Shown: positions 1 to 8,617 of the stretch, piece by piece
Numbering within the stretch: the stretch's first letter is position 1
Layout: each line of letters starts with the position of its first letter
Source of the DNA: Arthrobacter liuii
Lineage (GTDB): Bacteria > Actinomycetota > Actinomycetes > Actinomycetales > Micrococcaceae
DNA length: 64,000 nt
Reading direction: 5' to 3'
Assembly: GCF_014639275.1 (NCBI RefSeq)
Contig: NZ_BMFW01000018.1
Span: 460-64,459 of the forward strand
The notes under the pieces: model-generated
What the model was told of the DNA's origin: nothing
Databases searched by the model: none
The model's input: only the letters and a program-made list of their open reading frames with translations
Translations under genes and position numbers: made by a program

Positions 1-1473
1 GGTGATGTCGGTGTGGGTGTTCCGGCGTTCGGGGACGGACCCGCCCAGGGCGGCGCGGCGTTCCATCATGTATTTGATTTCCGGGGCGTCGGTGCCGGGG
101 TGGTAGTACGGGGGCTGGTAGGTGTCTTTCTCCAGCTGTTCGTCGGTGACGGGGATCCGGAGGTGGTCGCGGAACTTCTTCAGGTCATCGAGGGTGAGTT
201 TCTTCATCTGGTGGGTCGCGTTGCGGCCCTCGAAGTGTGGTCCGAGGCCGTAGCCCTTGACGGTGTGGGCGAGGATGACGGTGGGTTTGCCCTTGAATTC
301 GGTCGCTGCCTTGTACGCGGCGTAGACCTTGCGGTAGTCGTGGCCGCCGCGTTTGAGGTTCCAGATCTGATCATCGGTCAGGTCCGCGACGAGGTCCTTG
401 GTCTGCGGGGTCTTGCCGAAGAAGTGTTCGCGGACGAACCCGCCGGATTCGGCTTTGTAGGTCTGGTAGTCCCCGTCGACGGTTTCGTTCATGATTTTCA
501 CGAGCGAGCCGTCGGTGTCGCGGGTGAGCAGGTCATCCCATTCCCGGCCCCAGACGACCTTGATGACGTTCCAGCCCGCGCCGCGGAAGAACGCTTCGAG
601 TTCCTGCATGATCTTCCCGTTGCCGCGCACCGGCCCGTCGAGGCGCTGGAGGTTGCAGTTGATCACGAAGTTCAGGTTGTCCAGGTTCTCGTTCGCGGCG
701 AGCTGGAGCAGGCCGCGGGACTCGGGCTCGTCCATTTCCCCGTCGCCCAGGAACGCCCAGACCTGCTGGTCACTGGTGTCTTTCAGGCCCCGGTTGTGCA
801 GGTACCGGTTGTTCTGCGCCTGGTAGATCGCGTTCATCGGCCCGATACCCATGGACACGGTGGGGAATTCCCAGAACTCCGGCATCAGGCGCGGGTGCGG
901 GTAGGAGGACAGGGCATGCCCGGCGCGGGACTTTTCCTGCCGGAACCCGTCCAGGTCTTCCTCGGAGAGCCGTCCTTCCATGAACGCCCTGGCGTACATG
1001 CCCGGGGAGGCGTGGCCCTGGAAGAAGACCTGGTCCCCGCCGCCGGGGGCATCCTTGCCACGGAAGAAGTGGTTGAACCCGACCTCGTACAGCGTCGCGG
1101 CACCGGCGTAGGTCGAGATGTGGCCGCCGACCCCGATATCGGGCCGCTGCGCCCGGTGCACCATGACCGCGGCGTTCCACCGCATGTACGCCCGGTACCG
1201 GCGCTCGTACTCCTCGTTACCCGGGAACTGCGCTTCCTGGTCCACCGGGATCGTGTTCACGTAATCGGTAGTGGTCACCATCGGCACCCCGACGCTCTGC
1301 GCGCCCGCACGCTGCAGCAGGCTGCGCATGATGTATTGGGCACGCTCAGTGCCCTGTTCCCTGATCAACGCATCCAGGGACTCAACCCACTCGGCAGTCT
1401 CTTCCGGATCACGATCAGGCAGCTGGTTAGTCAACCCGCTGAGGATATGGGAGGTCTCTTCTCCTGCAGCCAC
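1..1473 (-). CDS. aceE: Pyruvate dehydrogenase E1 component, homodimeric type (N-terminal part; runs off the window)
   Basis: Thiamine-diphosphate E1 subunit of the pyruvate dehydrogenase complex; it decarboxylates pyruvate and passes the acetyl group to the lipoyl E2. The 491 codons present cover the N-terminal half: a start [13 protein letters not shown], the segment [20 protein letters not shown], and the ThDP-binding stretch with [10 protein letters not shown] and [22 protein letters not shown]. The family is about 900 residues, so roughly the C-terminal half lies beyond position 1. The GTG start at 1473 has an AGAGAGG ribosome site six bases upstream, and an upstream ATG is out of frame. 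It is transcribed away from the DUF3052/ahpE pair, an arrangement also found in mycobacteria. The assignment is secure. Confidence 0.96.
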   Translation of the reverse strand, partial: MAAGEETSHILSGLTNQLPDRDPEETAEWVESLDALIREQGTERAQYIMRSLLQRAGAQSVGVPMVTTTDYVNTIPVDQEAQFPGNEEYERRYRAYMRWNAAVMVHRAQRPDIGVGGHISTYAGAATLYEVGFNHFFRGKDAPGGGDQVFFQGHASPGMYARAFMEGRLSEEDLDGFRQEKSRAGHALSSYPHPRLMPEFWEFPTVSMGIGPMNAIYQAQNNRYLHNRGLKDTSDQQVWAFLGDGEMDEPESRGLLQLAANENLDNLNFVINCNLQRLDGPVRGNGKIMQELEAFFRGAGWNVIKVVWGREWDDLLTRDTDGSLVKIMNETVDGDYQTYKAESGGFVREHFFGKTPQTKDLVADLTDDQIWNLKRGGHDYRKVYAAYKAATEFKGKPTVILAHTVKGYGLGPHFEGRNATHQMKKLTLDDLKKFRDHLRIPVTDEQLEKDTYQPPYYHPGTDAPEIKYMMERRAALGGSVPERRNTHTDIT

Positions 1474-1900
1474 GTCCAACCTCTCTTTGCGCGCATGAAT
1501 CGGCGCACTCAGGCCAGGCAGGGTGACTGCCCGGCGTACATACGCCGTGTGCGACGTATCGGTTACAACAGCCCGGTCATGTGTGCCGGGCAGCTTCCTA
1601 GCGCTCCTATGTCTGCATGGAGTCACAAGGTTGTCGTCCCGCAGGCATAGTTGTCATCAGCCACTCTAGCCCTGACGGCAACACGATGCGTAGCTGTGGC
1701 CCGGGTGCTGCGGTTGTATTTCGTTCGTCATACTGGATGTGTGACGAAAAGCCGCTGGGCACGGGCTGCCGGAACCGGATGTGACGCAGAATATGCGCAA
1801 TCCCGGGGGCGGCAGCTTGAAGCGCAGGCGCAAAGGGTGTTGGCTTGGGAGTAATGGAAATCACTATGCGAACCGCATATATGAGGTATTGGAGGAACAC
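1474..1900. other. Divergent intergenic region between aceE and the DUF3052 gene
   Basis: 427 bases without a convincing gene. It must hold the promoters of aceE (leftward) and of the DUF3052/ahpE pair (rightward). Two inverted repeats stand out: GCCCGG/CCGGGC at 1571-1576 and 1586-1591, and a perfect TTCGTCA/TGACGAA pair at 1724-1730 and 1742-1748 separated by 11 bases. The second is spaced like a dimeric regulator site. I could not assign either to a known regulator. Confidence 0.6.
1724..1748. promoter_or_regulatory. Operator-like inverted repeat TTCGTCA-N11-TGACGAA
   Basis: Perfect 7-bp arms with an 11-base spacer lie between divergent aceE and the DUF3052/ahpE operon. The arm spacing places the half sites about 18 bases apart, compatible with a dimeric regulator. 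No T-run follows, so a terminator is unlikely. Regulator unknown; function inferred only from symmetry and location. Confidence 0.4.
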
Positions 1901-2320
1901 GTGAGCGAGGCCGACGCCGCCACTTCGGTAAATGTGGCGGAAAAATTGGGTTTCAAGAACGGGGATCTGATTCAGGAGTTCGGTTACGACGACGATGTCG
2001 ATTTCGACTTGCGTGACGATATTGAGGACCTCACCGGATCCGAATTGCTGGACGAGGACGATCACGAGGTAGCGGACGCCGTCATCCTCTGGTGGCGCGA
2101 CGGCGATGGAGACCTGGTGGACAGCCTGATGGATTCCCTCACCACGCTGAGCGAGACCGGCGTTGTCTGGGTCCTCACCCCCAAATCCGGCAGGGACGGC
2201 TACGTTTCGTCCGCGGACATCCAGGAAGCGGCCCCTACAGCCGGCCTGCACGTCACCACCTCAGCCGGAGTCTCGAAGGACTGGAGCGCCGCCCGCCTGG
2301 TCAGCAGGAAGAACAAATGA
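1901..2320 (+). CDS. DUF3052 family protein
   Basis: A 139-residue acidic cytosolic protein of a family found throughout Actinobacteria and without a settled function. The body has the family pattern: NVAEKLGFKNGDLIQEFGYD near the N-terminus, an acidic stretch with ELLDEDDHEVADAVILWWRDGD in the middle, and a C-terminal domain with VVWVLTPKSGRDGYV. The GTG at 1901 is chosen because GGAGGA lies just upstream at 1891-1896; an open frame continues further 5' but has no comparable site. Its stop overlaps the ahpE start (ATGA), so the two are almost certainly co-translated. The same pair sits beside aceE in mycobacteria (Rv2239c/Rv2238c). Confidence 0.9.
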   Translation: MSEADAATSVNVAEKLGFKNGDLIQEFGYDDDVDFDLRDDIEDLTGSELLDEDDHEVADAVILWWRDGDGDLVDSLMDSLTTLSETGVVWVLTPKSGRDGYVSSADIQEAAPTAGLHVTTSAGVSKDWSAARLVSRKNK

Positions 2321-2811
2321 CGGCAGCGGTTGAACCCGCTTCTGCAGCTGTTCCTGCGGTGGGCGCATTCGCGCCTGATTTTGAGCTTGCAAACCAATAT
2401 GGCGAACCGGTAGGGCTGTCGTCCTTCCGTGGGCAAAATGTGGCGCTGGTCTTCTACCCCTTTGCATTCTCCGGAATCTGCACAGGCGAGCTGTGTGAGA
2501 TTCGGGACAACCTGGGCATGTTCGAGGATTCGAACGCGGTTGTCCTGGCACTGTCCGTGGACAGCAAGTTCAGCCTCCGCGCCTATGCGGCGCAGGAAGG
2601 CTACAACTTTGACCTCCTGGCCGATTTCTGGCCGCACGGGGCAGTAGCCCGCGCGTATGGCGTGTTCGATTCCGGAAGCGGCATGGCCCAGAGAGCCACC
2701 TTCATCATCGACGGCGACGGCCGGATCCGGTACAGCGTGGTGAACCCCCGCGGGCAGGCGCGCGACTTCGGTGAATACTGCACCGCCCTGGCGGACCTGA
2801 AGCAGGCCTGA
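2317..2811 (+). CDS. ahpE: AhpE-type peroxiredoxin
   Basis: Thiol peroxidase of 164 residues that reduces peroxides and probably peroxynitrite, using a low-molecular-weight thiol or thioredoxin-like reductant. The peroxidatic motif PFAFSGIC puts the catalytic cysteine at residue 55; the DFWPHGAVARAYGVF block and C-terminal TFIIDGDGRIRY match mycobacterial AhpE closely. Unlike the M. tuberculosis protein as I recall it (GICQGELDQ), this one has a second cysteine at residue 60 (GICTGELCE), giving the Cys-x4-Cys spacing of atypical two-cysteine BCP enzymes. The ATG overlaps the preceding stop. Family assignment is firm; the reductant is not readable. Confidence 0.92.
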   Translation: MTAAVEPASAAVPAVGAFAPDFELANQYGEPVGLSSFRGQNVALVFYPFAFSGICTGELCEIRDNLGMFEDSNAVVLALSVDSKFSLRAYAAQEGYNFDLLADFWPHGAVARAYGVFDSGSGMAQRATFIIDGDGRIRYSVVNPRGQARDFGEYCTALADLKQA

Positions 2812-2817
2812 GGAATC

Positions 2818-3738
2818 ATGGCCGGCCAGCGGCGGGGGACGGGCCTTACCGGCTTTGCCAGCATGCCGCCGGTCGCCCCGGCCCCGCCCTCCGGGGATGA
2901 CCTTGAAGTGCTTGACCGGATCCGGGACCTGCTCGCCGGCGTCCCCTTCGCCCTGCTGACGGGCGCCGGCCTCAGCACCGACTCGGGCATTCCGGATTAC
3001 CGTGGTCCGGACTCGCCGCCCCGGCGGCCCATGACCTACCAGGAGTTTGTCAGGGACGCAGCGAACCGCCAGCGTTACTGGGCAAGAAACCATATCGGCT
3101 GGTCCCACATGCGGCACGCGGACCCGAACCAGGGCCACTATTCAGCCGCTGAACTGGAGCGGCGCGGTTACCTCACCGGCCTGATTACCCAGAACGTTGA
3201 CCGCCTGCACCAGGACGCGGGCAGCTCCAACGTCGTCGATCTCCACGGCAGGTATGACCAGGTGATTTGCCTGGACTGCGGACGGACCTATACCCGGCGC
3301 CTGCTGGCCGGTGTCTTTGAGGAACTCAACCCCGGGTTCCTGGAGCGGGCAGCTGCCGACGGGCTGGTGGAGATGGCCCCGGACGCTGACGCCACCGTGG
3401 ACGACCAGGCCCTCATCAGTAACTTCGTAGTGGCAGTGTGTCCTGCCTGCGGCGGCACCCTGAAGCCGGACTTCGTGTATTTCGGGGAAAACGTGCCCAA
3501 GGACCGGGTGGAACGATCCTACGCAATGGTGGACCAGGCGGCGGCGTTGGTGGTTGCGGGGTCGTCCCTGACGGTCATGAGCGGCCTGCGGTTCGTGAGG
3601 CACGCTGCCAAGGAGTCAAAGCCCGTCATCATCATCAACCGGGGTGCAACCCGCGGTGATGACAAAGCGACAATCAAGCTCGACGCCGGTGTCAGCCAAG
3701 CCCTGGGTTACCTGGCAGCGGAACTTCCGTCGCTGTAG
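2818..3738 (+). CDS. Sir2-family NAD-dependent protein deacylase
   Basis: Sirtuin of 306 residues that removes acyl groups from lysine using NAD. The NAD-binding GAGLSTDSGIPDYRG is near residues 50-65, followed by TQNVDRLHQDAG and the catalytic-histidine motif DLHGRYDQVICLDCG. The zinc site is complete: CLDC and, after an insert of about 55 residues, CPACGG. The FGENVP and GSSLTV motifs complete the Rossmann fold. A GAGGA site precedes the ATG by a few bases. The gene starts seven bases after ahpE and may share its transcript. The N-terminal 35 residues are low complexity, so a later start is conceivable. Confidence 0.93.
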   Translation: MAGQRRGTGLTGFASMPPVAPAPPSGDDLEVLDRIRDLLAGVPFALLTGAGLSTDSGIPDYRGPDSPPRRPMTYQEFVRDAANRQRYWARNHIGWSHMRHADPNQGHYSAAELERRGYLTGLITQNVDRLHQDAGSSNVVDLHGRYDQVICLDCGRTYTRRLLAGVFEELNPGFLERAAADGLVEMAPDADATVDDQALISNFVVAVCPACGGTLKPDFVYFGENVPKDRVERSYAMVDQAAALVVAGSSLTVMSGLRFVRHAAKESKPVIIINRGATRGDDKATIKLDAGVSQALGYLAAELPSL

Positions 3739-3837
3739 GGAAGGCCGCTACTTTCCTGGATTCGCGTTTCCAGTCCACAGTCGGGTAGAGTCTATGTTCG
3801 TTGGTTACGGCGGAACGGCCGGAAACAGCGAGATTTT

Positions 3838-3913
3838 GGGTCTTTAGCTCAGCTGGTAGAGCGCCACGTTTACACCGTGGATGTCATCGGTTCGATCCCG
3901 GTAGGACCCACCA
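3838..3913 (+). tRNA. tRNA-Val (anticodon TAC), CCA encoded
   Basis: Full cloverleaf: acceptor GGGTCTT pairs with AGGACCC (one G-T), the D arm contains AGCTGGTA, the anticodon stem CCACG/CGTGG encloses TTTACAC with TAC at positions 34-36, and the T loop is TTCGATC. Discriminator A is followed by a genomic CCA. An intrinsic terminator follows at once, so it is probably a single-gene transcript. Confidence 0.97.
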
Positions 3914-3915
3914 GG

Positions 3916-3960
3916 AAAACCCCGTTACCCCGCCTCCCGGCGGTGGCAGCGGGGTTTTTT
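3916..3960 (+). terminator. Intrinsic terminator of tRNA-Val
   Basis: AAAACCCCG at 3916-3924 pairs with CGGGGTTTT at 3950-3958 and the stem ends in a run of six T, starting three bases after the tRNA CCA. Confidence 0.85.
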
Positions 3961-4013
3961 GGCTCCTCGGATTTCCCGGCATGATTGTCGGTGCCTTGCC
4001 ATACCTTGCAGGA

Positions 4014-4304
4014 ATGGAACACGTCATAGTGCAGACAGACAACGACGGAATGCCGACGGCGGTGCTGAGCAAGGGCAGGGAATGGGCGGTGGGTGCCGAG
4101 CCGGTGAGATGGTTCGAGCGCATCAACTGGTGGGAAACCAACCGCCGGATGCCGAAAGGGAACAGTGGGGTGGACGTCGAAGTCCTGCAGCTGCAGGTCA
4201 GGCTGGGACGTAACGACAGGTCGGCCCTCACCACAATGTACCTCCAGCGGGACGGGCTGGGCGGTGGCTGGCGGCTAAGGGAGACGGCGGCGGGCGCAGC
4301 CTGA
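4014..4304 (+). CDS. Small conserved protein, resembles DUF6504
   Basis: A 96-residue protein beginning MEHVIVQTDNDGMPTAVL, with a tryptophan-rich middle (PVRWFERINWWETNRR) and a C-terminal beta-like stretch ending WRLRETAAGAA. The pattern of a value read from a name-like lead strand, a WWE motif and a positively charged tail recalls DUF6504 proteins found near Y-family polymerase cassettes in Actinobacteria, but no such genes are adjacent. The start is uncertain: the ATG at 4014 has only a very close AGGA, and an in-frame ATG at 3981 exists. Function unknown. Confidence 0.6.
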   Translation: MEHVIVQTDNDGMPTAVLSKGREWAVGAEPVRWFERINWWETNRRMPKGNSGVDVEVLQLQVRLGRNDRSALTTMYLQRDGLGGGWRLRETAAGAA

Positions 4305-4341
4305 GAGGGTGGCTTCGGCCATCTATTCGGGCATTGGAAAA

Positions 4342-4380
4342 CCCTCCACCGCGACTATTGGGGGATGCCGCGGTGGAGGG
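4342..4380. terminator. 12-bp inverted repeat between convergent genes
   Basis: CCCTCCACCGCG at 4342-4353 pairs perfectly with its complement at 4369-4380. It lies between the ends of the small DUF6504-like gene and the GntR gene. There is no T-run, so it is a weak candidate for a two-way terminator or 3' end stabiliser. Confidence 0.5.
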
Positions 4381-4481
4381 CCTGTGATGAATATACCGTG
4401 AACTGCAGGAAACAAAAAGTCACGCGGTATCTGAAGGCATCGGAAGCGCACCTGGCCTTATCCAGGCGCGCCAGGTAACAG

Positions 4482-5207
4482 TCACTGCCGAACGGGGATG
4501 AAGACCCGCGGCTGCTCGGTCCACGTATCGGCCATCTGGGACATGGTGCGCCGCATGATCCGGTCCGAGGCCGCACGCGCAGACGCGGCGTCGCCCCTTG
4601 CGATCGCCTCCGCCACATCCTCGTGCCACTGCAGGGCCGCCTGGTGCGGGTGGTCAGGCATCAGGCCATGAACGGTCCGGCCCGTCAGGGTTTCGGCCAC
4701 CTGGCCCATGAGGTTTGCGAACATCTCGTTGCCGGAACCGGAAAGCAGCAGCGAGTGGAAGCGGATGTCCAGTTCCAGGAAGCGGGCTACTTCACCATTG
4801 TTTCCGGCCTCGCGCATGGCACGGGCAACGTCCACAAGTTCCATCCGCAGCGAGGCCGGAGCGTTTTGCGCTGCCAGTTCCGCTGCCGCCGGCTCCACCG
4901 CAGCGCGCAGTTCGGCAAGGGAGCGCAGCTGGGCGCCGCGGGCGTCGCTGGCCAGCCGCCACCGGATCACCAGCGGATCGAAGGGATTCCACCGGCTTGC
5001 CGGCAATACCCGGATGCCTACGCGCTTGGTGGTCTCGACCAGCCCCAGGGACTGCAGGACCCGCACGGCTTCCCGGATCACCGAACGGGAAACCTTCAGC
5101 TCATCCTCCAGCTGCTCCGCGAGCATGACGTGGCCGGCCGGGAGATCTCCGGTAATGATCCGGGTGCCGAGGTTCTCAATGGCACGATGGTGGAGGCTGC
5201 TGGTCAT
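4482..5207 (-). CDS. FadR-subfamily GntR transcriptional regulator
   Basis: DNA-binding regulator of 241 residues. Residues 1-75 form the winged helix-turn-helix (LADQLEDELKVSRSVIREA-type: here LEDELKVSRSVIREAVRVL, then GLVETTKRVGIRV), and residues 90-230 an all-helical FCD ligand domain with the metal or ligand residues typical of the family (D-x3-H in LDIRFHSLLL and the late H in ALQWHEDVAEAI). It is divergent from gnd with 231 bases between. By location and similarity to gluconate regulators it probably responds to gluconate or a related sugar acid and may control gnd; the ligand is inference. Confidence 0.88.
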   Translation of the reverse strand: MTSSLHHRAIENLGTRIITGDLPAGHVMLAEQLEDELKVSRSVIREAVRVLQSLGLVETTKRVGIRVLPASRWNPFDPLVIRWRLASDARGAQLRSLAELRAAVEPAAAELAAQNAPASLRMELVDVARAMREAGNNGEVARFLELDIRFHSLLLSGSGNEMFANLMGQVAETLTGRTVHGLMPDHPHQAALQWHEDVAEAIARGDAASARAASDRIMRRTMSQMADTWTEQPRVFIPVRQ

Positions 5208-5374
5208 GCTGCTAAGCCTAGTTGTTGGGAAGCGGCCGGTTGTCAGCGGCCCGGTGCGCCAAGGCGTCGGGACGCCACGGTCCTAGACTGGCACCGACAC
5301 AGTCCGTTCCACTGCGCGGCCGTTACTTTCGCGTCACCGCCAGAATATATATGCTTTATTCCGACCCCCTGATA

Positions 5375-5417
5375 TGCCTCGGTGTCTTCCCGCCCGCGGA
5401 AGCAGGCATCCGAGGCA
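5375..5417 (+). promoter_or_regulatory. Hairpin in the gnd leader
   Basis: TGCCTCGG at 5375-5382 pairs with CCGAGGCA at 5410-5417, and an inner CTTCC/GGAAG pair (5386-5390 and 5398-5402) extends the fold. It ends 21 bases before the gnd ATG, so it would sit in the 5' UTR or act as an operator for the divergent GntR regulator. No direct evidence separates these roles. Confidence 0.45.
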
Positions 5418-5438
5418 AACAATGAATTGGAGTTATTG

Positions 5439-6875
5439 ATGTCTGCACACATCGGTGTCACCGGCCTCGCCGTCATGGGCGCCAACCTGGCCCGCAACCT
5501 GGCCCGCAACGGGTTCACCGTTGCCCTGCACAACAGGTCCGTGGAGAAGACGGACGCACTGCTGGAAAAGCACGGCTCGGAGGGAGACTTCATCCGGACC
5601 GAAACCCTGCAGGAACTGGTTGACTCCCTGGAGAAGCCGCGCCGCGTGCTCATCATGGTCAAGGCCGGCAAGCCCGTGGACTCGGTCATCGAGCAGCTGG
5701 AGCCGCTGCTGGAGCCTGGCGACATCATCATCGACGCCGGCAACTCCCACTACGAGGACACCCGCCGCCGGGAAGCCGCGCTGGCCAAGAAGGACCTGCA
5801 CTTCGTGGGCGTCGGCGTGTCCGGCGGCGAGGAAGGCGCGCTGAACGGACCGTCCATCATGCCGGGCGGTTCCAAGGAGTCCTACAAGGCCCTCGGCCCG
5901 CTGCTGGAAAAGATCTCCGCAAAGGTCGACGGCGAGCCCTGCTGCGCCTGGATCGGCACCGACGGTGCGGGGCACTTCGTCAAGATGGTCCACAACGGCA
6001 TTGAATACGCCGACATGCAGGTCATCGGCGAGGCTTTCGACCTGCTCCGTTCCGGCGCCGGCATCGAACCTGCCGAGCAGGCAAAAATCTTCTCTGAGTG
6101 GAACAAGGGCGACCTGTCGTCCTTCCTGATCGAGATCTCCGCCGAGGTCCTTGGCCACGTTGACGCCAAGACCGGCAAGCCGTTCGTCGACGTCGTGGTG
6201 GACGCCGCCGGACAGAAGGGCACGGGCCGCTGGACCGTCATCTCTGCCCTGGAACTGGGCTCGCCGGTGTCCGGCATCGCCGAATCCGTGTTCGCCCGCG
6301 CCCTGTCTTCCCAGGCCGCGCAGCGCAAGCTGGGCCAGGAGCTGCTGGCGGGCAACGAGGCCACCGTCGAAATCCCGGAGACGTTCGTTGAGGACGTCCG
6401 CCAGGCACTCTACGCCTCCAAGCTGGTTTCCTACGCCCAGGGCCTGGACATGCTGACCTCCGCTGCCAAGGAATACGGCTGGGACCTGAAACTGGACGAG
6501 ATCGCCTCCCTGTGGCGCGCAGGCTGCATCATCCGCGCCGAGCTGCTCAAGGACATCACCAAGGCCTACGCCGCTGACGAGAAGCCGGCAAACCTGCTGT
6601 TCGCCCCGGCGTTCACCAAGGCCATCGCCGATGCCCTGCCGGCATGGCGCCGCGTTGTAGCCACAGCCGTCCAGCTTGGCATCCCGGTGCCCGTGTTCTC
6701 TTCATCGCTGGCCTACTACGACGGCCTGCGCCGCAAGCGCGTAGCCGCCGCCCTGATCCAGGGCCAGCGCGACCTCTTCGGCGCACACACCTATGGCCGC
6801 ATCGACACCGACGGTACTTTCCACACGCTGTGGGGCGAGGACAAGTCCGAAGTTGAAGCGGTGGACACGCACTAG
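5439..6875 (+). CDS. gnd: 6-phosphogluconate dehydrogenase (decarboxylating), NADP-type
   Basis: Oxidises 6-phosphogluconate to ribulose 5-phosphate and CO2 in the pentose phosphate pathway. The 478 residues match the long gnd class: N-terminal Rossmann motif GVTGLAVMGANLARNLARNG with LHNRS following beta-2, substrate loop GGEEGALNGPSIMPGG, catalytic lysine and asparagine in HFVKMVHNGIEYADMQ, and the AGQKGTGRWT loop, with a C-terminal tail ending near TLWGED. The ATG at 5439 is preceded by GGAG at a six-base spacing; the frame is open further 5' but the family starts here. It ends at a strong two-way terminator. Confidence 0.97.
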   Translation: MSAHIGVTGLAVMGANLARNLARNGFTVALHNRSVEKTDALLEKHGSEGDFIRTETLQELVDSLEKPRRVLIMVKAGKPVDSVIEQLEPLLEPGDIIIDAGNSHYEDTRRREAALAKKDLHFVGVGVSGGEEGALNGPSIMPGGSKESYKALGPLLEKISAKVDGEPCCAWIGTDGAGHFVKMVHNGIEYADMQVIGEAFDLLRSGAGIEPAEQAKIFSEWNKGDLSSFLIEISAEVLGHVDAKTGKPFVDVVVDAAGQKGTGRWTVISALELGSPVSGIAESVFARALSSQAAQRKLGQELLAGNEATVEIPETFVEDVRQALYASKLVSYAQGLDMLTSAAKEYGWDLKLDEIASLWRAGCIIRAELLKDITKAYAADEKPANLLFAPAFTKAIADALPAWRRVVATAVQLGIPVPVFSSSLAYYDGLRRKRVAAALIQGQRDLFGAHTYGRIDTDGTFHTLWGEDKSEVEAVDTH

Positions 6876-6894
6876 CACCTGCTGCGGCACGATA

Positions 6895-6940
6895 AAGAGG
6901 AGGGCAGTTCCCCGGTCACCCGGGGAACTGCCCTCCTCTT
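6895..6940. terminator. Bidirectional terminator between gnd and cysE
   Basis: A perfect 21-bp stem (6895-6915 with 6920-6940) and TCAC loop separates convergent gnd and cysE. Short A/T ends on both sides allow termination in both directions. Confidence 0.88.
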
Positions 6941-6993
6941 GCCATACCTGCTGATTTACTGCCGCGCCTGCCAGGCCACGCCTGCGGCAGTGG

Positions 6994-7578
6994 TCAGATC
7001 CGGTACTCGATGTCGTATTCGGCCGGATCCACCGCGGGCTTGGTTTCCCGCTGCGCATCCCGGTGGCGCCACTTTGCGGGCACCCCGGTGACAATCGACT
7101 CGGGCGGCGCATCCTTGACCACCACGGCGTTGGCGCCCACGGCACTGTCCCTGCCGATCGTGATCGGGCCCAGGACCTTCGCCCCCGCACCGATGGTGAC
7201 CCGGTCCCCGATGGTGGGGTGCCGCTTGATCCTGGCCAGGGAACGGCCACCCAGCGTCACGCCGTGGTAGATCATCACGTCCTCGCCGATCTCGGCCGTC
7301 TCGCCAATCACCACCCCCATGCCGTGGTCAATGAAGAAGCGCCGGCCGATCGTGGCACCCGGATGGATCTCAATACCGGTCCAGGACCGGCCCAGCTGGG
7401 ACAGGAGGCGCGCCGGAAAACGGAGCGCCGGGTTCTGCCACATGCGGTGCGTCAGCCGGTGGATCCAGATGGCATGCAGGCCGGAATAGGCGAAAAAGTT
7501 CTCAAAAGAACCTCGAGCCGCCGGGTCGTGGGACCGGGCGGCGTCGAGGTCTTCCTTCAGTCTTGCGAAAAAGCCCAC
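6994..7578 (-). CDS. cysE: Serine O-acetyltransferase
   Basis: Acetylates L-serine to O-acetylserine, the substrate of the CysK product encoded just upstream. At 194 residues it is the short EpsC/SAT type. The N-terminal helices ([14 protein letters not shown]) are followed by a left-handed beta-helix of hexapeptide repeats from about residue 65, including IHPGATIG, the catalytic histidines in [17 protein letters not shown] and YHGVTLGG, and GVPAKWR near the end. A GTG at 7578 starts it. It lies 39 bases behind cysK on the same strand, forming a compact cysteine operon. Confidence 0.95.
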   Translation of the reverse strand: MGFFARLKEDLDAARSHDPAARGSFENFFAYSGLHAIWIHRLTHRMWQNPALRFPARLLSQLGRSWTGIEIHPGATIGRRFFIDHGMGVVIGETAEIGEDVMIYHGVTLGGRSLARIKRHPTIGDRVTIGAGAKVLGPITIGRDSAVGANAVVVKDAPPESIVTGVPAKWRHRDAQRETKPAVDPAEYDIEYRI

Positions 7579-7617
7579 AAAGTTCTTTCTACAGGAAACG
7601 GGCGGACAGCGGATCGA

Positions 7618-8553
7618 TCAGCCGCGGATGTCGTCATAGAGGACGGTGGAGATGTAACGCTCGCCAAAGTCGCAGACGACGGCGACGATCAGCTTGCCCG
7701 CGTTTTCCGGGCGCTTGGCCAGTTCCAAGGCACCCCAGACGATGGCGCCCGAGGAGATTCCGCCCAGGATGCCCTCCTTGATGCCGAGTTCGCGGGCCAC
7801 GCGGACCGAATCCTCGAGGGTGGCATCCAAGACCTCGTCGTAGACGTTGGTGTCCAGCAGCTCCGGGATGAAGTTGGCGCCCAGGCCCTGGATCTTGTGC
7901 GGGCCGGGGGCGCCGCCGTTCAGGATGGCGGAGTCCTTGGGCTCGACGGCCACGATCTGGACGCCGGGCTTGCGCTCCTTCAGGACCTGTCCGACGCCGG
8001 TGATGGTACCGCCGGTGCCGATGCCTGCCACGAAGATGTCCACGGCGCCGTCGGTATCGGCCCAGACTTCTTCAGCGGTGGTCTTGCGGTGGATTTCCGG
8101 ATTGGCTTCGTTGGCGAACTGCTGCGCCCAGATGGAGTTCTCGGTGTTGGCCACGATTTCCTGGGCCTTTTCCACCGCGCCGCGCATGCCCTCAGAACCG
8201 GGGGTCAGTACAATCTCGGCACCGAAGGCGCGCAGCATGACCCGGCGTTCGGTGGACATGGTCTCCGGCATGGTCAGGATGACCTTGTACCCGCGGGCTG
8301 CACCCACCATGGCCAGGGCGATGCCCGTGTTGCCTGAGGTGCCTTCGACGATCGTGCCGCCGGGCTTCAGGGCGCCCGACTTTTCGGCGGCGTCGATAAT
8401 GGCAACACCGATGCGGTCCTTGACGCTGTTGGCCGGGTTGTAGAACTCCAGCTTCACGGCAACGGTGGCGTCCAGCCCCTCGCTGAGCCGGTTCAACCGG
8501 ACCAGCGGGGTCCCGCCGACCAACTGCGTCACATCGTCATAGATCCGTGCCAT
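7618..8553 (-). CDS. cysK: Cysteine synthase A (O-acetylserine sulfhydrylase)
   Basis: PLP enzyme making L-cysteine from O-acetylserine and sulfide. The PLP lysine is in [11 protein letters not shown] (about residue 43), the substrate loop is [12 protein letters not shown], the phosphate-binding [10 protein letters not shown] is central, and the C-terminal GGISSGA motif is present. Length is 311 residues from the ATG at 8553. An ATG two codons upstream (8559) is possible, but the AGG ribosome site is only three bases from it, and the family begins MARIYDDV. Cysteine also feeds mycothiol, the expected main thiol of this group. Confidence 0.96.
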   Translation of the reverse strand: MARIYDDVTQLVGGTPLVRLNRLSEGLDATVAVKLEFYNPANSVKDRIGVAIIDAAEKSGALKPGGTIVEGTSGNTGIALAMVGAARGYKVILTMPETMSTERRVMLRAFGAEIVLTPGSEGMRGAVEKAQEIVANTENSIWAQQFANEANPEIHRKTTAEEVWADTDGAVDIFVAGIGTGGTITGVGQVLKERKPGVQIVAVEPKDSAILNGGAPGPHKIQGLGANFIPELLDTNVYDEVLDATLEDSVRVARELGIKEGILGGISSGAIVWGALELAKRPENAGKLIVAVVCDFGERYISTVLYDDIRG

Positions 8554-8617
8554 GTACATACGCCTATCTCTAAGGGGTGAATACTGAGGTCAGCCTAACG
8601 AGGCCGCGTAACGGTGG

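Noticed and set aside
13..1650. A 545-codon plus-strand frame at the left end.
   Set aside because: It is the shadow of aceE, whose minus-strand translation is unmistakable.
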